This document shows, in pieces, positions 51,027-59,899 of a stretch of DNA of 64,000 nucleotides. Location: assembly GCA_963831705.1 (NCBI GenBank), contig CAWHRE010000004.1, forward strand, positions 1 to 64,000, read 5' to 3'. The notes beneath the pieces are model-generated. The model worked only from the letters and a program-made list of their open reading frames with translations, made no database searches and was not told the DNA's origin. This DNA comes from DASQPR01 sp963831705. GTDB taxonomy: Bacteria; Actinomycetota; Actinomycetes; Mycobacteriales; Micromonosporaceae. Position numbers and translations under genes: made by a program. The number at the start of each line of letters is the position of its first letter. The first letter of the stretch is position 1.

Positions 51027-52082
51027 ATGACCGACACACGAACCTGGCCCACGATCCTCCAGGCGCTGATCGCCGGCGACGACCTCACCGCCGACATCGC
51101 CGGATGGGCGATGGCCGAGGTTATGGGCGGCGAGGTTACGCCCGCGCAACTGGCCGCGCTGTTGATCGCCCTACGCGCCAAGGGTGAGACCGCCGCCGAG
51201 GTAAGGGGCGCGGCGGACGCGTTGCTCGCGCTCGCACCCGCGATCGCGGTGACGGCGCCGAGGATCGACATCGTGGGTACGGGCGGCGATCGCACCGGTG
51301 CCGTCAACATCTCCACGATGGCCGCGATCGTGGTCGCCGCGACCGGACTGACCGTCGTCAAACACGGTGGGCGGGCCGCGTCGTCGACCGCCGCCGGGTC
51401 CGGCGACGTGGTCGAGGCGCTCGGCATCCCGCTCGATCTGACGCCGGCACGCGCGGCCGAGGTCGCCGCCGAGGCCGGCATCGTGTACCTGTTCGCGCCA
51501 CGGTTCCACGCCGGCATGCGACATGCCGCCCCGGTACGGCGAGAGCTGGGCGTACCGACGATCTTCAACGTGCTCGGCCCGCTGATCAATCCGGCTCGCC
51601 CAACGCATCAACTTGTTGGCGTCGCAGATCGCCGATTCCTGCCGGTCATCGCCGACGTGCTCGCCGCTCGAAGCTGCGAGGCGCTCGTCGTAAGGGGCGA
51701 CGACGGTCTGGACAAGGTCACGACGACCACGACAACGCAGGTCTTCGAGGTACGGGGTGGCTCGGTTGCGCGTACCACGGTGGATCCTCGACGGTTTGGC
51801 ATCGCGTTGTCCGAGCCGGAAGCGTTGCGTGGCGGCCATGCGGCCGCGAACGCCGCGATCGTGCGCGCGGTGCTGGCCGGGGAACGCGGCGCGATCCGGG
51901 ACGCGGTCGTTCTCAACGCGGCCGCCGCGCTCGCGACGACGAGCGGAGACGGCGACCTCGACGACCGAATCGCCGCTGGACTCGCCCAGTGCGCTGACGC
52001 GATCGACAGCGGCGCGGCCGCCGCCAAGCTTCAGCAGTGGGTCGAGTCCACCAAGACCCCGGTTGATCCTGGAGTTGGTTAG
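51027..52082 (+). CDS. trpD: Anthranilate phosphoribosyltransferase
   Basis: 351 aa. Second step of tryptophan synthesis: joins anthranilate with PRPP. 'ILQALIAGDDLTADIAGWAM' start, 'IDIVGTGGDRTGAVNISTMA' (PRPP loop G-T-G-G-D and N-I-S-T), 'TVVKHGGRAASSTAAGSGDV' (K-H-G-x-R), 'LFAPRFHAGMRHAAPVRREL', 'TIFNVLGPLINPARPTHQLV', 'VVRGDDGLDKVTTTTTTQVF' (D-G-x-D-E changed to D-G-L-D-K). No other trp gene is near, as is usual for actinobacterial trpD. Its last codons are part of the hairpin repeat starting at 52,062. Confidence 0.93.
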   Translation: MTDTRTWPTILQALIAGDDLTADIAGWAMAEVMGGEVTPAQLAALLIALRAKGETAAEVRGAADALLALAPAIAVTAPRIDIVGTGGDRTGAVNISTMAAIVVAATGLTVVKHGGRAASSTAAGSGDVVEALGIPLDLTPARAAEVAAEAGIVYLFAPRFHAGMRHAAPVRRELGVPTIFNVLGPLINPARPTHQLVGVADRRFLPVIADVLAARSCEALVVRGDDGLDKVTTTTTTQVFEVRGGSVARTTVDPRRFGIALSEPEALRGGHAAANAAIVRAVLAGERGAIRDAVVLNAAAALATTSGDGDLDDRIAAGLAQCADAIDSGAAAAKLQQWVESTKTPVDPGVG

Positions 52083-52135
52083 CGCGTGCAGCGAACGGGA
52101 CGGTGTGTCGTGCAACTGTACACTTCAGGATCAAC
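52062..52135. repeat. Hairpin-forming repeat, copy 2
   Basis: Ends GTTGATCCTGGAGT and ACTTCAGGATCAAC are complementary but for one G/T. Also shares 'TAGCGCG' after the left end with copy 1 at 33,703. It begins inside the trpD 3' end and supplies its stop codon region, then runs up to the leader of the next gene. Confidence 0.8.
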
Positions 52136-52148
52136 TTCGAATTCGAAG
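52135..52148. promoter_or_regulatory. Perfect palindrome CTTCGAATTCGAAG
   Basis: Fourteen-base dyad directly abutting the repeat and overlapping the Shine-Dalgarno (GAAGGAGG) of the following gene, whose GTG is 11 bases on. Could be an operator or simply mask the ribosome site. Confidence 0.4.
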
Positions 52149-52158
52149 GAGGCTCACG

Positions 52159-52797
52159 GTGACTCCAATTCGCGACGCATATCTTCAGGCAGCAGCGTCC
52201 GCTGCCGCGCTGCTGGCCGATCCGACCGTGGCGTCGGCGTGGTCCGATCCGAGCGCGCTCGACGGATTCTCGGTCGGCGGCCTGGCCGCACACTTGTCGA
52301 CGCAGGTGCTGTATCCGGTTCGCGCGCTCGCGATCCCGGAGCCGTCCGGCGAACTCCTCACGCTGCCAGAGCACTATTCGCGTGCGGCGTGGCTCGGTGC
52401 CGATCTCGACGCGGACGCGAACGTCGCGATCCGCGCCGGCGGTGAGAACGCCGCGGCCGCCGGCTCGGCCGAAATCACCGATGCCGTCAATGATGCGCTC
52501 GCCTCGCTGAAGGTGACGTTGCCGCAGGTACCTGAGGTGCGACGCGTCTCGCCGCCGTCCGGAAATTGGACGCTTACGCTCGACGATCACCTGTTGACGC
52601 GGATGATGGAGATCGCGGTACACAGCGATGATCTCGCGGTCAGCGTGGGCATCGCGACGCCCGAGCTGCCCGATGCAGTGATCGAGCCGGTCGTCGCGCT
52701 ACTGACGCGGATCGCGATCCGTCGCCGGGGCGCGATGCCGGTTCTGCGAGCACTCAGCCGAACGGAACGAGCACCGGACAACATCTCCGCGTTCTAG
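52159..52797 (+). CDS. DinB-fold, mycothiol-dependent maleylpyruvate-isomerase-like protein
   Basis: 212 aa from GTG 52159 with a strong GAAGGAGG. 'AYLQAAASAAALLADPTVAS', 'SALDGFSVGGLAAHLSTQVL' (L-x-x-F-x-V-x-x-L-x-x-H, first metal His), 'YPVRALAIPEPSGELLTLPE', 'LTLDDHLLTRMMEIAVHSDD' (T-R-x-x-E-x-x-x-H-x-x-D, the other ligands), 'VSVGIATPELPDAVIEPVVA'. Fits the TIGR03083-like/MDMPI N-terminal fold. Possibly a mycothiol S-transferase; substrate unknown. Confidence 0.8.
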   Translation: MTPIRDAYLQAAASAAALLADPTVASAWSDPSALDGFSVGGLAAHLSTQVLYPVRALAIPEPSGELLTLPEHYSRAAWLGADLDADANVAIRAGGENAAAAGSAEITDAVNDALASLKVTLPQVPEVRRVSPPSGNWTLTLDDHLLTRMMEIAVHSDDLAVSVGIATPELPDAVIEPVVALLTRIAIRRRGAMPVLRALSRTERAPDNISAF

Positions 52798-52972
52798 CCG
52801 GGGATCAGAACGTTAAAAGGTTCGAATCCCGTCGATCGCAGGTTGTGATGTTGCCGGTCCCGGACAGGTTTGTGGGCGTGGGCGCGGGTGCCGGCCAGCA
52901 CGATACGGTGCACTCGTGGCAGGTGGGCCGCGGCTGTGTTGGCCGGCGCGTCAAGTGGAGGGCAATAGCAGC

Positions 52973-53791
52973 GTGAGCGCCCGTCGAGGAGTCATCTACG
53001 TACTGGCCAACCAGTACATGCCGGGTCTCGTAAAGATCGGCCTGACGACGCGAAGCCCTGAGGTAAGGGCGCGAGAGCTGTCGCGCGCGACCGGCGTTCC
53101 GGACGAATTCGAGATCATTTACGACGAGATCGTCTCCGATGCGGATCGCGCTGAGGCCGCGATCCATGAACTTCTCGCCGCGTCGCGCGTGAACCGGGCT
53201 CGTGAATTCTTCCGGATCGACATACGCAATGCGATAAAGGCAGTTCAGCAGATTTGCAAGTCCTTCCCGGTAGACGAAGAGTCTGAGGCCGTTAGCGTCG
53301 AGGTGCTTCCGCTGCTGGAGGTGCGGATGCGGCGCTGGCTACGACGGGAGCTTGTGGCCGTCGCGTTCGTTCAGTTCTCTGATCTATGTCTACTGCGCGT
53401 TACGGAGCAGCCAGATCTTAGGCTCGATGACGCTATACAGACAATGATCGATCTCCGCATCTTCGGCGACGATGACGATGACGAGTTCGGTGATGGTTTG
53501 CTGTTCAATCCTCGACGAACGCTGCGTCAGAATGTTGCCGCCTTCCTCGATCTCGATGCGTACTCCATGATCGTGACTGGATTAGGGTTGCTTAGCGAAG
53601 AAGCCTCCGATCATGTTGCACACCTCGTCGAAGACCAACAGATCCAACCGCCACTCGAACCGAGGTGGGTGGTTTCGTCCACCGCCTACGAGATGTGGGG
53701 GTCGGCCGATCCCGGCTCGCGTACCGATCTGATTCGGGCGCGCCTGCAAGCGGAGGACGCCCTCCGGCTCGGAATGGAAGGGCGCGATTAG
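52973..53791 (+). CDS. GIY-YIG (T5orf172/MUG113-type) nuclease-domain protein
   Basis: 272 aa from GTG 52973 (GGAGG 11 bases upstream). N-terminal domain 'RRGVIYVLANQYMPGLVKIG' (G-x-I-Y-V-L and the K-I-G of this GIY-YIG variant), 'LTTRSPEVRARELSRATGVP', 'FEIIYDEIVSDADRAEAAIH', 'ELLAASRVNRAREFFRI', which gives R, E and terminal F-F motifs of the T5orf172 family. The rest, 'LEVRMRRWLRRELVAVAFVQ', 'ELRLDDAIQTMIDLRIFGDD' -like helical region and 'QTLRQNVAAFLDLDAYSMIV', is unrecognised. Such proteins occur in phages and accessory genes. AT-richer and downstream of a tRNA T-loop-like word, it may be an insertion. Confidence 0.8.
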   Translation: MSARRGVIYVLANQYMPGLVKIGLTTRSPEVRARELSRATGVPDEFEIIYDEIVSDADRAEAAIHELLAASRVNRAREFFRIDIRNAIKAVQQICKSFPVDEESEAVSVEVLPLLEVRMRRWLRRELVAVAFVQFSDLCLLRVTEQPDLRLDDAIQTMIDLRIFGDDDDDEFGDGLLFNPRRTLRQNVAAFLDLDAYSMIVTGLGLLSEEASDHVAHLVEDQQIQPPLEPRWVVSSTAYEMWGSADPGSRTDLIRARLQAEDALRLGMEGRD

Positions 53792-53903
53792 ACCGGTTGG
53801 AGCCGGGCCGGCCGGAACCCCGCTCACGGCTCGCGGAGACCACGTCAATGGGGACCAGCCACATAGATGTCTTCGATCTCGCGGTGTACCTGTTCGTGGC
53901 CGC

Positions 53904-53930
53904 GTGGTGGCGGGCGCCGCCCGCCACCAC
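53904..53930. terminator. Hairpin terminator between convergent genes
   Basis: Perfect 11-bp stem GTGGTGGCGGG / CCCGCCACCAC with a 5-base loop, between the GIY-YIG gene and the OmpA-like gene. GC-rich and without a T-run, as is common for actinobacterial terminators. Confidence 0.6.
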
Positions 53931-53941
53931 GGTGTGGCCGG

Positions 53942-55142
53942 TTAGCTGAGGTTCGGACAGCTCAGGCTCAAGATCACGGCTCGGTTGCGTTGAGCCAGTG
54001 TGGGTACCAGGTTGCCGTGCTGGTCGAGGTCGTTGATGTGGTAGCGGGAGTGGATGCCGGCGCCCACCGTCGTGATGTCCGGGGTGGGGACGCCGATACT
54101 CGTGCAGAACGGCGGCGACGGCGTTGGCCCGTTCCTTGGCGAGGTGGCGCTGATCGGCATCGGTGCCCCAGGTGGCGGTCATGCCGGTCACGACGACGCT
54201 GTATGGTCCGGCGGCGATCTGACTCGCGTAAACCTTCAGGACGTTCTTCGCCGCAGCGGAATCCCGGAACGTGGCGAGACTCGGTTGGAAGCCGACCGCA
54301 CCGGTGTTGGCCAGAATGATGTCGTGACACGGTGCCGGCGTTGGAGGATTGCTCGGACGGGTCACCGGTACGAGGCTCACCTTGAGAGTGCTCAGCGGTG
54401 CGCGGGTGTTCTCCGCGTCGATCGCGTCCGTGCAGGTGGCGCCGGCGCTGGTCGAGATCGACGTCCAGATCGCCTTGAGGTTGGTGAACTCGGCCGGGCT
54501 GAGACGCTGCTGCGGTGCGGTGGTCCCGCCGATGCCGTCGAAGACCACGTGATCGCCGGTCAGCACGGGGAGGTAGCCGGACGACTTGATGTACCGCGTG
54601 ATGTCGTCCGGTTCCGCGTCGACGAGGTCACCCTTCGTGAAGTCGAGCGGAGCGACCGTGGACAGTCCGGAGTCGAGCACGACGATGGTTCCGCCGGTGG
54701 GCACCGCATGGGATGCCATGTCGAGCGCGGTGAGCAGATCGGCTTCCGGAGTCTTCGCCCTGGCCTGCTCGATACCCGCGGTAATAGCGTTCAGATGGCT
54801 GGTCAGCTCCCGTGACTTCGCCCCGGAATTGGCACCCGCCGCAACGAACGGCGTGGCTTGCGTCCAGGAGATGTACGGTGCGCCATCGGCCGCGATGATC
54901 GTCACGGTGCCGCCGCCGCTTGCCACCGCGGTGATGCGGTCTTTCACTTCTCCGGGCGCGACCGGGGCGGGGCTGTTGCCGTGTACGCCGTAAACCACCG
55001 CGATGCCGCCTTGCACGTCGCCGTCCGTCAGACACGAGGGTGTCGCTGGTGTGCTCTGGTGGCTGCTGGTACAGCTCGTGACGGCTGCCAATCCCAGCAC
55101 GGCCACCGATAGAACGATCAAGGATTGACCGGTGCGTACCAC
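53942..55142 (-). pseudogene. Exported OmpA-like lipoprotein, one frameshift
   Basis: GTG 55142 follows 'GGAGGGAG'. Signal 'LIVLSVAVLGLAAVTSCTSS' places a Cys in a lipobox-like A-V-T-S-C. Central VWA-like part: 'IAVVYGVHGNSPAPVAPGEV', 'TPEADLLTALDMASHAVPTG', 'GTIVVLDSGLSTVAPLDFTK', 'ITRYIKSSGYLPVLTGDHVV'. C-terminal OmpA-like part: 'LKVYASQIAAGPYSVVVTGM', 'TDADQRHLAKERANAVAAVL', shift near 54,095, 'IGVPTPDITTVGAGIHSRYH', 'RNRAVILSLSCPNLS' stop at 53942. OmpA domains bind peptidoglycan. Start overlaps the end of the membrane protein gene, so the two are co-translated. Confidence 0.75.
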
Positions 55143-56254
55143 TGCGGTGCTCCCTCCACGGTTGACGCAATGACGTCGGCCGGGCTGACCGGCGCGTCCG
55201 AGCGCGAGCTGAACAAGGTCATTTCGGCGCGGGCCGAGGCCATGTCCGCCTGGAGGCGAAGCTCGGCCATCCGCTCCCCGCGCTTGATCGCGCCGCTCAG
55301 CCGCTTCTGGCGGCGGATGAGTGACTCGAGTGCGTGGCATGCCTCGGCGTGATCAGTCCGGGCGTCCCGTACGGCCTTGCGCGCAGACAGAACGGCGAGC
55401 ACGGCCCGGTCGCGCAGCACGATCGCGGCAATCGCGACGGCGCCGCTCATCAGGTAGAGGACCAAGAGCGCGATGGCCGGCAGCAGCCGTGCTTGCAGAC
55501 TCGACAGGTCGCCCGCGCTGGCACCCACCGAGCCTGGATCACCGATGCCACCGCCGTCGGTCGGGATGCCGACGATCAGCCGGATCGCGAACGCGGTCAG
55601 ACCCCAGGCCAACCAACCCCCGCCGCAGACGATCCACAGCGGGCGCAGCGCATGGCCTTCGTAGGCGCCGTCGTGCCGGAGACTGTAGCCCGCGGCCCAG
55701 AGCAGCATCAGTGCGAGGAAGGTGATGGCGACGAGCAGACCGAGTAGCGTCCGATCGCTGAGATCGCTCCACAGCGTGCCGACCACCGGCTTGAAGTTGA
55801 CCACGTCGACGACACCGCCGAGCACGGGTGCCGCGCGCATGCCGATTTGGCCCAGCGGGTTGCTGACGAGACGTCGGAGCACGCCCGACAGCTCGTCGCC
55901 GTCCGTACCGGATTCCTTGCCCGACTCGGTGTCCGTGGACCCGCCGACGACGTCGGCGACTCGATGCGCCGCCGCCGTCACACCGTCCGCCGTCGTCACG
56001 GCCTCGTCCAGCGCTCGCTGGAGCCGTGCGACCTCCTCCTGCTTCGCGGCGATCTCGGCATCGACGTCGGTCAGCTGATTGGCGAGTCCGGCGCTACTGC
56101 GCGCCGCGGCAACCTCGCTGTTAGCGGCCAGCGGCGCAGCGATGACGACGTTGAAGTCGTCACCGCGGTCGTTGCGCCCGAGGTATCGGGACGCCCGGCT
56201 GAGCGGACGTGTAGGCGACAGGCGCGGTGGACGCGCGTCGAATCCGAACATCAT
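55118..56254 (-). CDS. Membrane protein with coiled coils, partner of the OmpA-like lipoprotein
   Basis: 378 aa. Soluble N-terminus with a coiled coil 'TDVDAEIAAKQEEVARLQRA' (about 75-100), three to four transmembrane helices 'LLGLLVAITFLALMLLWAAG', 'LWIVCGGGWLAWGLTAFAIR', 'LLPAIALLVLYLMSGAVAIA', then a second coiled coil 'ARTDHAEACHALESLIRRQK' region. No enzyme motif. Domain order resembles a sensor or scaffold. Operon with the lipoprotein suggests an envelope-spanning pair, possibly used in surface stress or as an unusual peptidoglycan tether. Family not recognised. Confidence 0.65.
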   Translation of the reverse strand: MMFGFDARPPRLSPTRPLSRASRYLGRNDRGDDFNVVIAAPLAANSEVAAARSSAGLANQLTDVDAEIAAKQEEVARLQRALDEAVTTADGVTAAAHRVADVVGGSTDTESGKESGTDGDELSGVLRRLVSNPLGQIGMRAAPVLGGVVDVVNFKPVVGTLWSDLSDRTLLGLLVAITFLALMLLWAAGYSLRHDGAYEGHALRPLWIVCGGGWLAWGLTAFAIRLIVGIPTDGGGIGDPGSVGASAGDLSSLQARLLPAIALLVLYLMSGAVAIAAIVLRDRAVLAVLSARKAVRDARTDHAEACHALESLIRRQKRLSGAIKRGERMAELRLQADMASARAEMTLFSSRSDAPVSPADVIASTVEGAPQWYAPVNP

Positions 56255-56568
56255 GACCTCCCTGTGGTGGCGCTCTGTTGTCGTGATGCCCGATCGTCTG
56301 CATCATTCAAGGACCGTATTTATATGAATCTGAGGTAAACGCTACGGCGTAATTTGATCAGCGTCTTGATCGTTGACGAGCACTTGTCGGCACTGCCGAA
56401 TCGTGCATCCTGAGTGGACCAAGGCACTCCACCGGCGGCACGAACGTGCCGATCGACGGCACTCCGAATTGCGGATCGATGACGGAAGTCGGCAATTCGC
56501 TGCCGAGATATGTTGATTCCGTGGGATTAGCGTTTGCGCGGTCAACGCGGAGGCCGGAGGGGTGGCGC

Positions 56569-57378
56569 ATGAGCGTGGAGTTGGTCGAGGAGCTCACCGA
56601 ACTGGCACGTCGCGTTGCGGAGCGAGCCGGACGGATGGCCTACGACGGACGCGAACGTGTCACGTTCGTCGGTACCAAGTCCACCGAGACGGACTTCGTC
56701 ACCAGCATGGACCGCGAGGTGGAAGCGTTCATCGTGGAATCGATCCGGCGTGAGCGTCCGAACGATGGCTTTCTGCTCGAAGAGGGAGATGCGCTCGACT
56801 CTCAATCCGGGTTCACGTGGTGCATCGATCCGATCGACGGCACGACAAATTATTTACGTCGATTGCCGCACTATTCGGTGTCCGTCGCGGTCATCCAGAA
56901 TGGTCGGTGCATTGCGGGCGCGGTATCTGATCCGACGGCCGACGAAACATATGTCGCCACCGAGTCGAGGGGGGCAGTGCTGAACGGAGGCGCTCTCGAC
57001 ACGTCCGGTGCGGCGAGCACCGCGTCATCGTTGATCGGAACCGGCTTCGGATACGGTCGTGGACTGCGGGAACGTCAAGGGGCGACGGTGCACGCGGTGC
57101 TTCCGTACATTGCGGATCTGCGACGTCCTGGATCCGCTGCGGTGGCGTTGGCGTGGGTGGCCGCTGGCCGGCTGGACGGGTTCTGGGAAATCGGACTGTC
57201 GCCGTGGGACTACGCGGCCGGAGCCTTGCTCGTACGAGAAGCGGGCGGAGTCGTCAAGCGCTGGCGGATCGAGGGTACGGACGACGAATTGCTGATCGCC
57301 GGCACACGCGGCAACTTCGATGAACTCCAGCGGCTCATTCGGTCCGCCGAACGGGCGAGAACTGTGGAGATCGATTGA
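56569..57378 (+). CDS. Inositol monophosphatase family protein
   Basis: 269 aa from ATG 56569 ('GGAGGGG' seven bases upstream). 'FVGTKSTETDFVTSMDREVE' (K-x-x-x-D-x-V-T-x-x-D), 'DGFLLEEGDALDSQSGFTWC' (E-E-G), 'IDPIDGTTNYLRRLPHYSVS' (D-P-I-D-G-T), 'LRRPGSAAVALAWVAAGRLD' and 'SPWDYAAGALLVREAGGVVK' (W-D-x-A-A-G). All metal ligands are present. Dephosphorylates inositol 1-phosphate or histidinol phosphate; in actinobacteria inositol feeds mycothiol and phosphatidylinositol. Open sequence upstream to 56,446 lacks a ribosome-binding site. Confidence 0.92.
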   Translation: MSVELVEELTELARRVAERAGRMAYDGRERVTFVGTKSTETDFVTSMDREVEAFIVESIRRERPNDGFLLEEGDALDSQSGFTWCIDPIDGTTNYLRRLPHYSVSVAVIQNGRCIAGAVSDPTADETYVATESRGAVLNGGALDTSGAASTASSLIGTGFGYGRGLRERQGATVHAVLPYIADLRRPGSAAVALAWVAAGRLDGFWEIGLSPWDYAAGALLVREAGGVVKRWRIEGTDDELLIAGTRGNFDELQRLIRSAERARTVEID

Positions 57379-57448
57379 CGCGTTCCTTCGCATCTCGGTA
57401 ACGTGCGTCGCGCACATTGAGTCGATCTCTAGCTCCTAAGGGGCGTTG

Positions 57449-58780
57449 TTGACCGAGGCCCAAGGTCCCGAGCGCGGCTGGTCCGGATGGGGAAAGGCGG
57501 TCGGAGACGCGCTGACGGCGCGCAATCTGACAGTCAACGCGGCCGCCGCGCAACTGGGGATTCGCAATACGACCCTCGGCAAGTGGCTCGATGGTCTGGT
57601 GCCACCCCGGTTGGACGTCCTGCCCGCGATCGCCCAGTTGACCGGGATCAGCCACCTTCTTCAGCTGTCGCTCGGCGGCGTGCTGCCGGAATCGCTCCAC
57701 GCCGATGCTCATACCATCCAGGTGGCCGAAGAGTTGCGCGCCGTGGTCGGCACGCTCGACCAGGTCGTTCATCGGGCATCCGAACTCGCATTTACCGATG
57801 CCGGCGCCCGGCTCGCCGGGGTCCTCCTGTCCCGTGGGCAGGGTATGCAGGTCACGCTCCGGCGGGCGTCCCGCGGACGCCGATACCCGATCCACTTGAG
57901 TACCTACGTCGGGATCGACGACTTCGGCGATCATCGGCGCGCCGAGATCGAAGATCTGCGCAAGGATGTCACGAAGATCGTCGGTGATTCATCGACGGCT
58001 TTCGGCGCGCGGTGGAGAGAACAGGATGCGCATGACTGGGAGCCCCCGCGTCCGCGGCTGATCCTGAACGTGCCTCAGCATGAGCGCCCACGGCCTCCGT
58101 CGGAGCGACGGCTGTCCGCGGCACCGAACTTCTTGATGCTCGGATGTCCGTACGCGCACGCGGAGTTCGTCGGCGCGCTCTTGGCGGAATCCTTGGGCTA
58201 CGGCTATCACGACGTGCGGTACAGCGTCACGTTGCCGCTGGATCGATCGCCAACCGACGCCGCGGTCACCGACGCGCGCACGAACTTCACGAAAACGCTG
58301 ATGGACGATGATCACGCAACGTCCAGGCACGTCTGGTCAATTACGGATCATCGCGTCATACCGAACGTGATCGAAAGTCTGGGCGAGGCCGCCGTCGCAT
58401 GCGCGATCTATGTTCGCAGCGAGGATCGACTGCTGGAGCGTGGCGGCGAAGTCTGGGGCGTCGACGCGGCTGACATGTTCGAACTGCGAGACGCGCTGGA
58501 TGCGGCCGTCGCGAACGCACCGTGGCCGTGCATCACGGTCACACCGCTCGACAGCCTCCTTCAGGTCGACGGCGATGGTCGGATCGACAAAGACCGACTC
58601 GCCGATGTGGCCACGCTCGCCGCCGCCGACGTCTGGGCCGCGCTTGCCACGCGAGGATTGGTACCGCCCGGAAATCTGGCCCTGGGCAGCATCCACCCGC
58701 TCTTCGATGAGCGCGGTCGGTTGCAGGATCTTCGCCCGTCGTTGGTGACCGCCGAACAGAGGATGCCACCCAAACGCTGA
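57449..58780 (+). CDS. HTH-fused protein with unrecognised C-terminal domain
   Basis: 443 aa, TTG 57449 five bases after AAGGGG; TTG 57446 is an alternative. N-terminal XRE-like HTH 'GKAVGDALTARNLTVNAAAA', 'QLGIRNTTLGKWLDGLVPPR' and 'LDVLPAIAQLTGISHLLQLS'. The remaining 330 residues look like a regular alpha/beta domain: 'RRYPIHLSTYVGIDDFGDHR', 'RPRLILNVPQHERPRPPSER', 'NFLMLGCPYAHAEFVGALLA', 'TSRHVWSITDHRVIPNVIES', 'ACAIYVRSEDRLLERGGEVW', 'APWPCITVTPLDSLLQVDGD'. The order of strands suggests a P-loop-like kinase fold without a Walker A. Novel combination; role probably regulatory. Confidence 0.6.
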   Translation: MTEAQGPERGWSGWGKAVGDALTARNLTVNAAAAQLGIRNTTLGKWLDGLVPPRLDVLPAIAQLTGISHLLQLSLGGVLPESLHADAHTIQVAEELRAVVGTLDQVVHRASELAFTDAGARLAGVLLSRGQGMQVTLRRASRGRRYPIHLSTYVGIDDFGDHRRAEIEDLRKDVTKIVGDSSTAFGARWREQDAHDWEPPRPRLILNVPQHERPRPPSERRLSAAPNFLMLGCPYAHAEFVGALLAESLGYGYHDVRYSVTLPLDRSPTDAAVTDARTNFTKTLMDDDHATSRHVWSITDHRVIPNVIESLGEAAVACAIYVRSEDRLLERGGEVWGVDAADMFELRDALDAAVANAPWPCITVTPLDSLLQVDGDGRIDKDRLADVATLAAADVWAALATRGLVPPGNLALGSIHPLFDERGRLQDLRPSLVTAEQRMPPKR

Positions 58781-58879
58781 GCGTCCGCCTTATCGGTTAG
58801 GCCGGCCCGAACGCGACGCCGGTGTGTCGCTCGTCTCGATCATCTTCCGCTGCATGCGGCCGTAACTTAACGTCGGTTC

Positions 58880-59899
58880 ATGAGTGACGTGATCGCCACA
58901 CGATACGCACGGTTCGCCGAGGTCGAGGCGAGAGACAGTTCGCCGTTGTACGCCCAACTGGCCGCCGGTGTCGCCGCCGATCCCGAGGTGATCGCGCTGC
59001 TCGGGACACTGCCGGAGGCGAAGCAGCAACCGAATCTGCTGTTCGCGGCGGCCCGTTTCGTCGCCGGTACGCCCGAGGGGTTCGCGGACTTCCGATCGAC
59101 GGTCTGCGACCGATGGGCGGACGTGTCGGCGATCATGCGCACGAAGCGTACGCAGACGAACGAGCCCGCCAGGTGCGCGGCGTTCTACCCGCTGCTGGCG
59201 TCGTTCCGGCAACCGCTCGCGTTGATCGAAGTCGGCGCGTCGGCGGGGCTGTGCCTCTATCCCGACCGGTACCGATACGAGTACCGGCACGACGGGACGA
59301 CCACGATCTCCGGTGATCCGACGAGCCCGCTGACAATCGGGTGTGACGTCATCGGAGACGGTCCCGCCGTCGATAAACCGATCGACGTCGTCTGGCGCGC
59401 CGGTATCGACCTCAATCCGCTCGATGTGAACAGCGACGACGACATGGGTTGGCTGGAAACGTTGATCTGGCCGGGTGAACCGATGCCCGCGAGCGGCCTC
59501 GATAGCACCGGTACGGAAGGCAGCGCGGTACGCGAGGCACGGCTTCGGGCGGCGGTGGCGATCGCGCGTACCGATCCTCCTCGGATCGTGGCGGGCGACC
59601 TTCTGGGCGAGTTCGCGGCGCTGGCCGCTCAGGCGCCGGCGGACGCGACGCTCGTTGTTTTCCACTCCGCGGTACTGACCTACGTGCCGGTCGAGATACG
59701 GGAGGCGTTCGCCGACCTCGCGCTCGCCACCCGCGGCCACTGGCTCTCGCAGGAGGCGCCGCACGTGGTCGCTCGCGCGACGCCTGCCGACGAAACGGTG
59801 GCCCGCAACAACTTCGTGATGGCGTGCGATGCCGTCCCGGTCGCGGTCACGGCGCCGCACGGCGGTGCAATCCGGTGGCTCCTTCCTGAGTTCGGTTAG
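58880..59899 (+). CDS. DUF2332 family protein
   Basis: 339 aa. 'MSDVIATRYARFAEVEARDS', 'SPLYAQLAAGVAADPEVIAL', 'QQPNLLFAAARFVAGTPEGF', 'RTKRTQTNEPARCAAFYPLL', 'ALIEVGASAGLCLYPDRYRY' (S-A-G-L-x-L), 'WRAGIDLNPLDVNSDDDMGW' (G-x-D-x-x-P-x-D), 'LIWPGEPMPASGLDSTGTEG' -type L-x-W-P-x motif, 'TLVVFHSAVLTYVPVEIREA', 'HGGAIRWLLPEFG'. These match DUF2332, common in actinobacteria, with weak resemblance to SAM-dependent methyltransferases. Ends overlap with the MocR gene, tail to tail, by four bases. Confidence 0.9.
   Translation: MSDVIATRYARFAEVEARDSSPLYAQLAAGVAADPEVIALLGTLPEAKQQPNLLFAAARFVAGTPEGFADFRSTVCDRWADVSAIMRTKRTQTNEPARCAAFYPLLASFRQPLALIEVGASAGLCLYPDRYRYEYRHDGTTTISGDPTSPLTIGCDVIGDGPAVDKPIDVVWRAGIDLNPLDVNSDDDMGWLETLIWPGEPMPASGLDSTGTEGSAVREARLRAAVAIARTDPPRIVAGDLLGEFAALAAQAPADATLVVFHSAVLTYVPVEIREAFADLALATRGHWLSQEAPHVVARATPADETVARNNFVMACDAVPVAVTAPHGGAIRWLLPEFG

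Noticed and set aside
52800..52860. tRNA gene from GGTTCGAATCCCG
   Set aside because: Stem does not pair and upstream lacks an anticodon arm; at most a relic.
53592..55340. One long minus-strand frame of 582 codons
   Set aside because: It joins the OmpA-like lipoprotein to unrelated antisense of the GIY-YIG gene through a frameshift near 54,095; only 53,942-55,142 is supported.
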